From the NCBI GenBank assembly GCA_963811365.1, contig CAWEQW010000007.1:1-64000 (forward strand): a DNA stretch of 64,000 nucleotides. The letters are read 5' to 3'. The position numbers and the translations under genes were made by a program. The DNA is from CAWEQW01 sp963811365 (GTDB taxonomy: Bacteria > Actinomycetota > Actinomycetes > Propionibacteriales > Nocardioidaceae). Below, piece by piece: positions 62,650 through 64,000 of this stretch; positions within the stretch are counted from its first letter, which is position 1, and every line of letters begins with the position of its first letter. The notes beneath the pieces were generated by a model that was not told where the DNA came from, did no database searches, and saw nothing but the letters and a program-made list of their open reading frames with translations.

Positions 62650-63108
62650 GTGGCACCACCGACCGGTTGCGGCAGGAAGGGAGGAGCCTGCGGCGCCGGT
62701 CGGGCGCCGGGGCGAGGAGAGCCCGCACCACGCAGCACTGGAAGTACCCCCTGACCCGAACGGCTCGTCGGCTCTCGGGCGACTCTACGGTCACCCGGCG
62801 GGAGCCGTGGTCGAAATGGAAGGCTCGAGCATCAGGAGTACTCCGAGACGGGGACCATCAGTCGAGAGCCGGAACTGTGCGTGAGAGCAGCGCCTTTGAC
62901 CCGCGAGGCTCGGCCAACGACAGGGGCACTGACCCTCGACACCAGGACCGCGGAGGTCGGCCCGGTCGTCGTAGCCGGGGCCAAAGTCCCTGGTGGGCCG
63001 CGGGGCCGGGTGCGACGCTGTGGTCGACGGGGAGCGAGTCTGGCTGGCGTGGAAGCGCACCGAGATCCCTTGAGTGCGCCTCCGAGGCCACCAGGAATCG
63101 AGGAGGCC
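62650..63108. other. Intergenic stretch between divergent genes
   Basis: About 460 bases between the efflux pump and the acyl-CoA synthetase, which are transcribed away from each other. It must hold both promoters; no protein-like frame or clear palindrome was seen. Confidence 0.5.
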
Positions 63109-64000
63109 GTGACCAGGATCAGTGCGGGTTCGACGGATGCCAGCGGCTATCCGACCCCGGCGGTCTCCATGCCCGCCCTCTTCCACGACCGGGTGATCGC
63201 GACCCCGAACGCCGAGGCGTTCCGGTACCCGGCCGGCACGGGCTGGGCGTCGGTGACCTGGGCGCAGGTGGACGAGACGGTGCGGACCATGGCCGCGGGT
63301 CTCCTGGCGCTCGGCATCCAGCCCGAGGAACGCGTCGCGATCGCGAGCAGCACCCGGATCGAGTGGGTGTACGCCGACCTCGCCGTGATGTGCGCCGCCG
63401 CCGCGACGACCACGGTCTATCCCACCACCGTCGCGGAGGGCGTCGCTTTCATCGTCTCCGACAGCGACTCGCGCATCGTCTTCGCCGAGGACGATGCGCA
63501 GGTCGACAAGCTGAGGCGACAGCGCGACCATCTCCCGAACGTGGTTCGGGTCGTCACCTTCGACGGTACGGCCGACGGGGAGTGGGTTCTGGACCTGGAG
63601 GACCTTCGGCGGCTCGGCGCCACCTACCTCGTAGAGCATCCGCGAGCCGTGGAGGAGTCGGTCGCCGCCGTACGGCCCGAGCATCTGGCCACGCTGATCT
63701 ACACCTCCGGCACGACCGGCCAGCCCAAGGGTGTCGAGCTGCCGCACCGGTGCTGGACCTACATCGGGGCCGGCGCCACCACGCTGGACCTTCTCTCCCC
63801 CAGCGACCTGCAGTACCTGTGGCTGCCGCTGGCACACGCGTTCGGCAAGATGCTGGAGGTCGTGCAGCTGCAGGTCGGCTTCGCCACGGCCATCGACGGT
63901 CGCATGGACAAGATCGTGGAGAACCTCGCGGTGGTCCGGCCGACCTTCATGGCGGGTCCGCCGCGGATCTTCGAGAAGATCCACTCCAGGGTCGTGCAGA
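63109..64000 (+). CDS. Long-chain acyl-CoA synthetase (AMP-forming), 5' part
   Basis: First 297 codons of an ANL-superfamily adenylating enzyme, running off the window. ALFHDRVIATPNAEAFRYPA and MAAGLLALGIQPEERVAIAS are the N-terminal signatures, LIYTSGTTGQPKGVELPHRC is the P-loop-like A3 motif, and YLWLPLAHAFGKMLEVVQLQ and FMAGPPRIFEKIHSRVV match the FadD15/long-chain type. Activates fatty acids to acyl-CoA via acyl-AMP. The GTG at 63109 follows AGGAGG closely; the ATG at 63169 is a less likely alternative. Confidence 0.93.
   Translation, partial: MTRISAGSTDASGYPTPAVSMPALFHDRVIATPNAEAFRYPAGTGWASVTWAQVDETVRTMAAGLLALGIQPEERVAIASSTRIEWVYADLAVMCAAAATTTVYPTTVAEGVAFIVSDSDSRIVFAEDDAQVDKLRRQRDHLPNVVRVVTFDGTADGEWVLDLEDLRRLGATYLVEHPRAVEESVAAVRPEHLATLIYTSGTTGQPKGVELPHRCWTYIGAGATTLDLLSPSDLQYLWLPLAHAFGKMLEVVQLQVGFATAIDGRMDKIVENLAVVRPTFMAGPPRIFEKIHSRVVQ

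Overview
The window reads as chromosome of a high-GC actinomycete. GC-rich codon use, frequent GTG starts, LAL/LuxR and NarL-type regulators, an F420-type (LLM) oxidoreductase and a Tat-exported phospholipase C-like enzyme all fit, and the gene style resembles Nocardioidaceae (an inference; no rRNA or other marker is present). About half is ordinary chromosome (roughly 11.9-13.4 kb, 14.7-30.9 kb, 46.5-64 kb). The rest is two accessory zones dense in mobile DNA.

Zone 1 (1-11.4 kb): a serine recombinase and a VapBC pair are followed by a ~9 kb island. The island is bracketed by a 17-bp direct repeat (2309-2325 and 11147-11163) and, just outside it, by two tRNA-like 3' sequences (2189-2251, 11292-11350). 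Inside are a complete tyrosine integrase, a HigB/XRE toxin-antitoxin pair with a palindromic operator, a KAP-family P-loop NTPase next to a frameshifted Hsp70/actin-fold ATPase, an intact IS5-type element, a PD-(D/E)XK nuclease and an intact IS1595-type element. The cargo looks like a defence or conflict module.

11.4-30.9 kb holds a SnoaL-like protein divergent from a SigX5-type ECF sigma factor, a decayed ISL3 transposase, EthD and VOC proteins, a large LuxR-type ATPase regulator and a second VapBC. Next comes a tightly overlapping catabolic operon under a LysR regulator: MHS-type transporter, FAD aromatic hydroxylase, homogentisate dioxygenase, an unknown protein and fumarylacetoacetase. 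It probably takes a hydroxylated phenylacetate through homogentisate to fumarate and acetoacetate. A TetR/NAD-epimerase divergent pair with twin operators and a HigBA pair close the section.

Zone 2 (30.9-46.3 kb) is a heavily rearranged graveyard. Two near-identical group II introns lie in opposite orientation (31088-33296 +, 40673-42880 -), each antisense inside the HxxR catalytic motif of a different tyrosine-integrase fragment. Between them an ISL3-family element (34461-38156), itself carrying a third group II intron, interrupts a small gene. Also here are a decayed reverse transcriptase next to a HEPN-domain gene, and further right a frameshifted trypsin-like protease flanked by effector-associated-like domains. 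These are the remains of two probable antiphage or conflict systems. A third tRNA-like 3' end (46256-46288) marks the right border.

46.5-64 kb is chromosomal: NUDIX hydrolase, Tat-secreted phosphoesterase, LLM oxidoreductase, a LysR/methyltransferase divergent pair, a two-component system whose kinase carries one frameshift, small membrane and secreted proteins, a GNAT and a cupin, a SulP transporter broken by deletions, a diacylglycerol-kinase-like protein, a DHA2 efflux pump and the start of an acyl-CoA synthetase. No CRISPR array, rRNA or complete tRNA was recognised.
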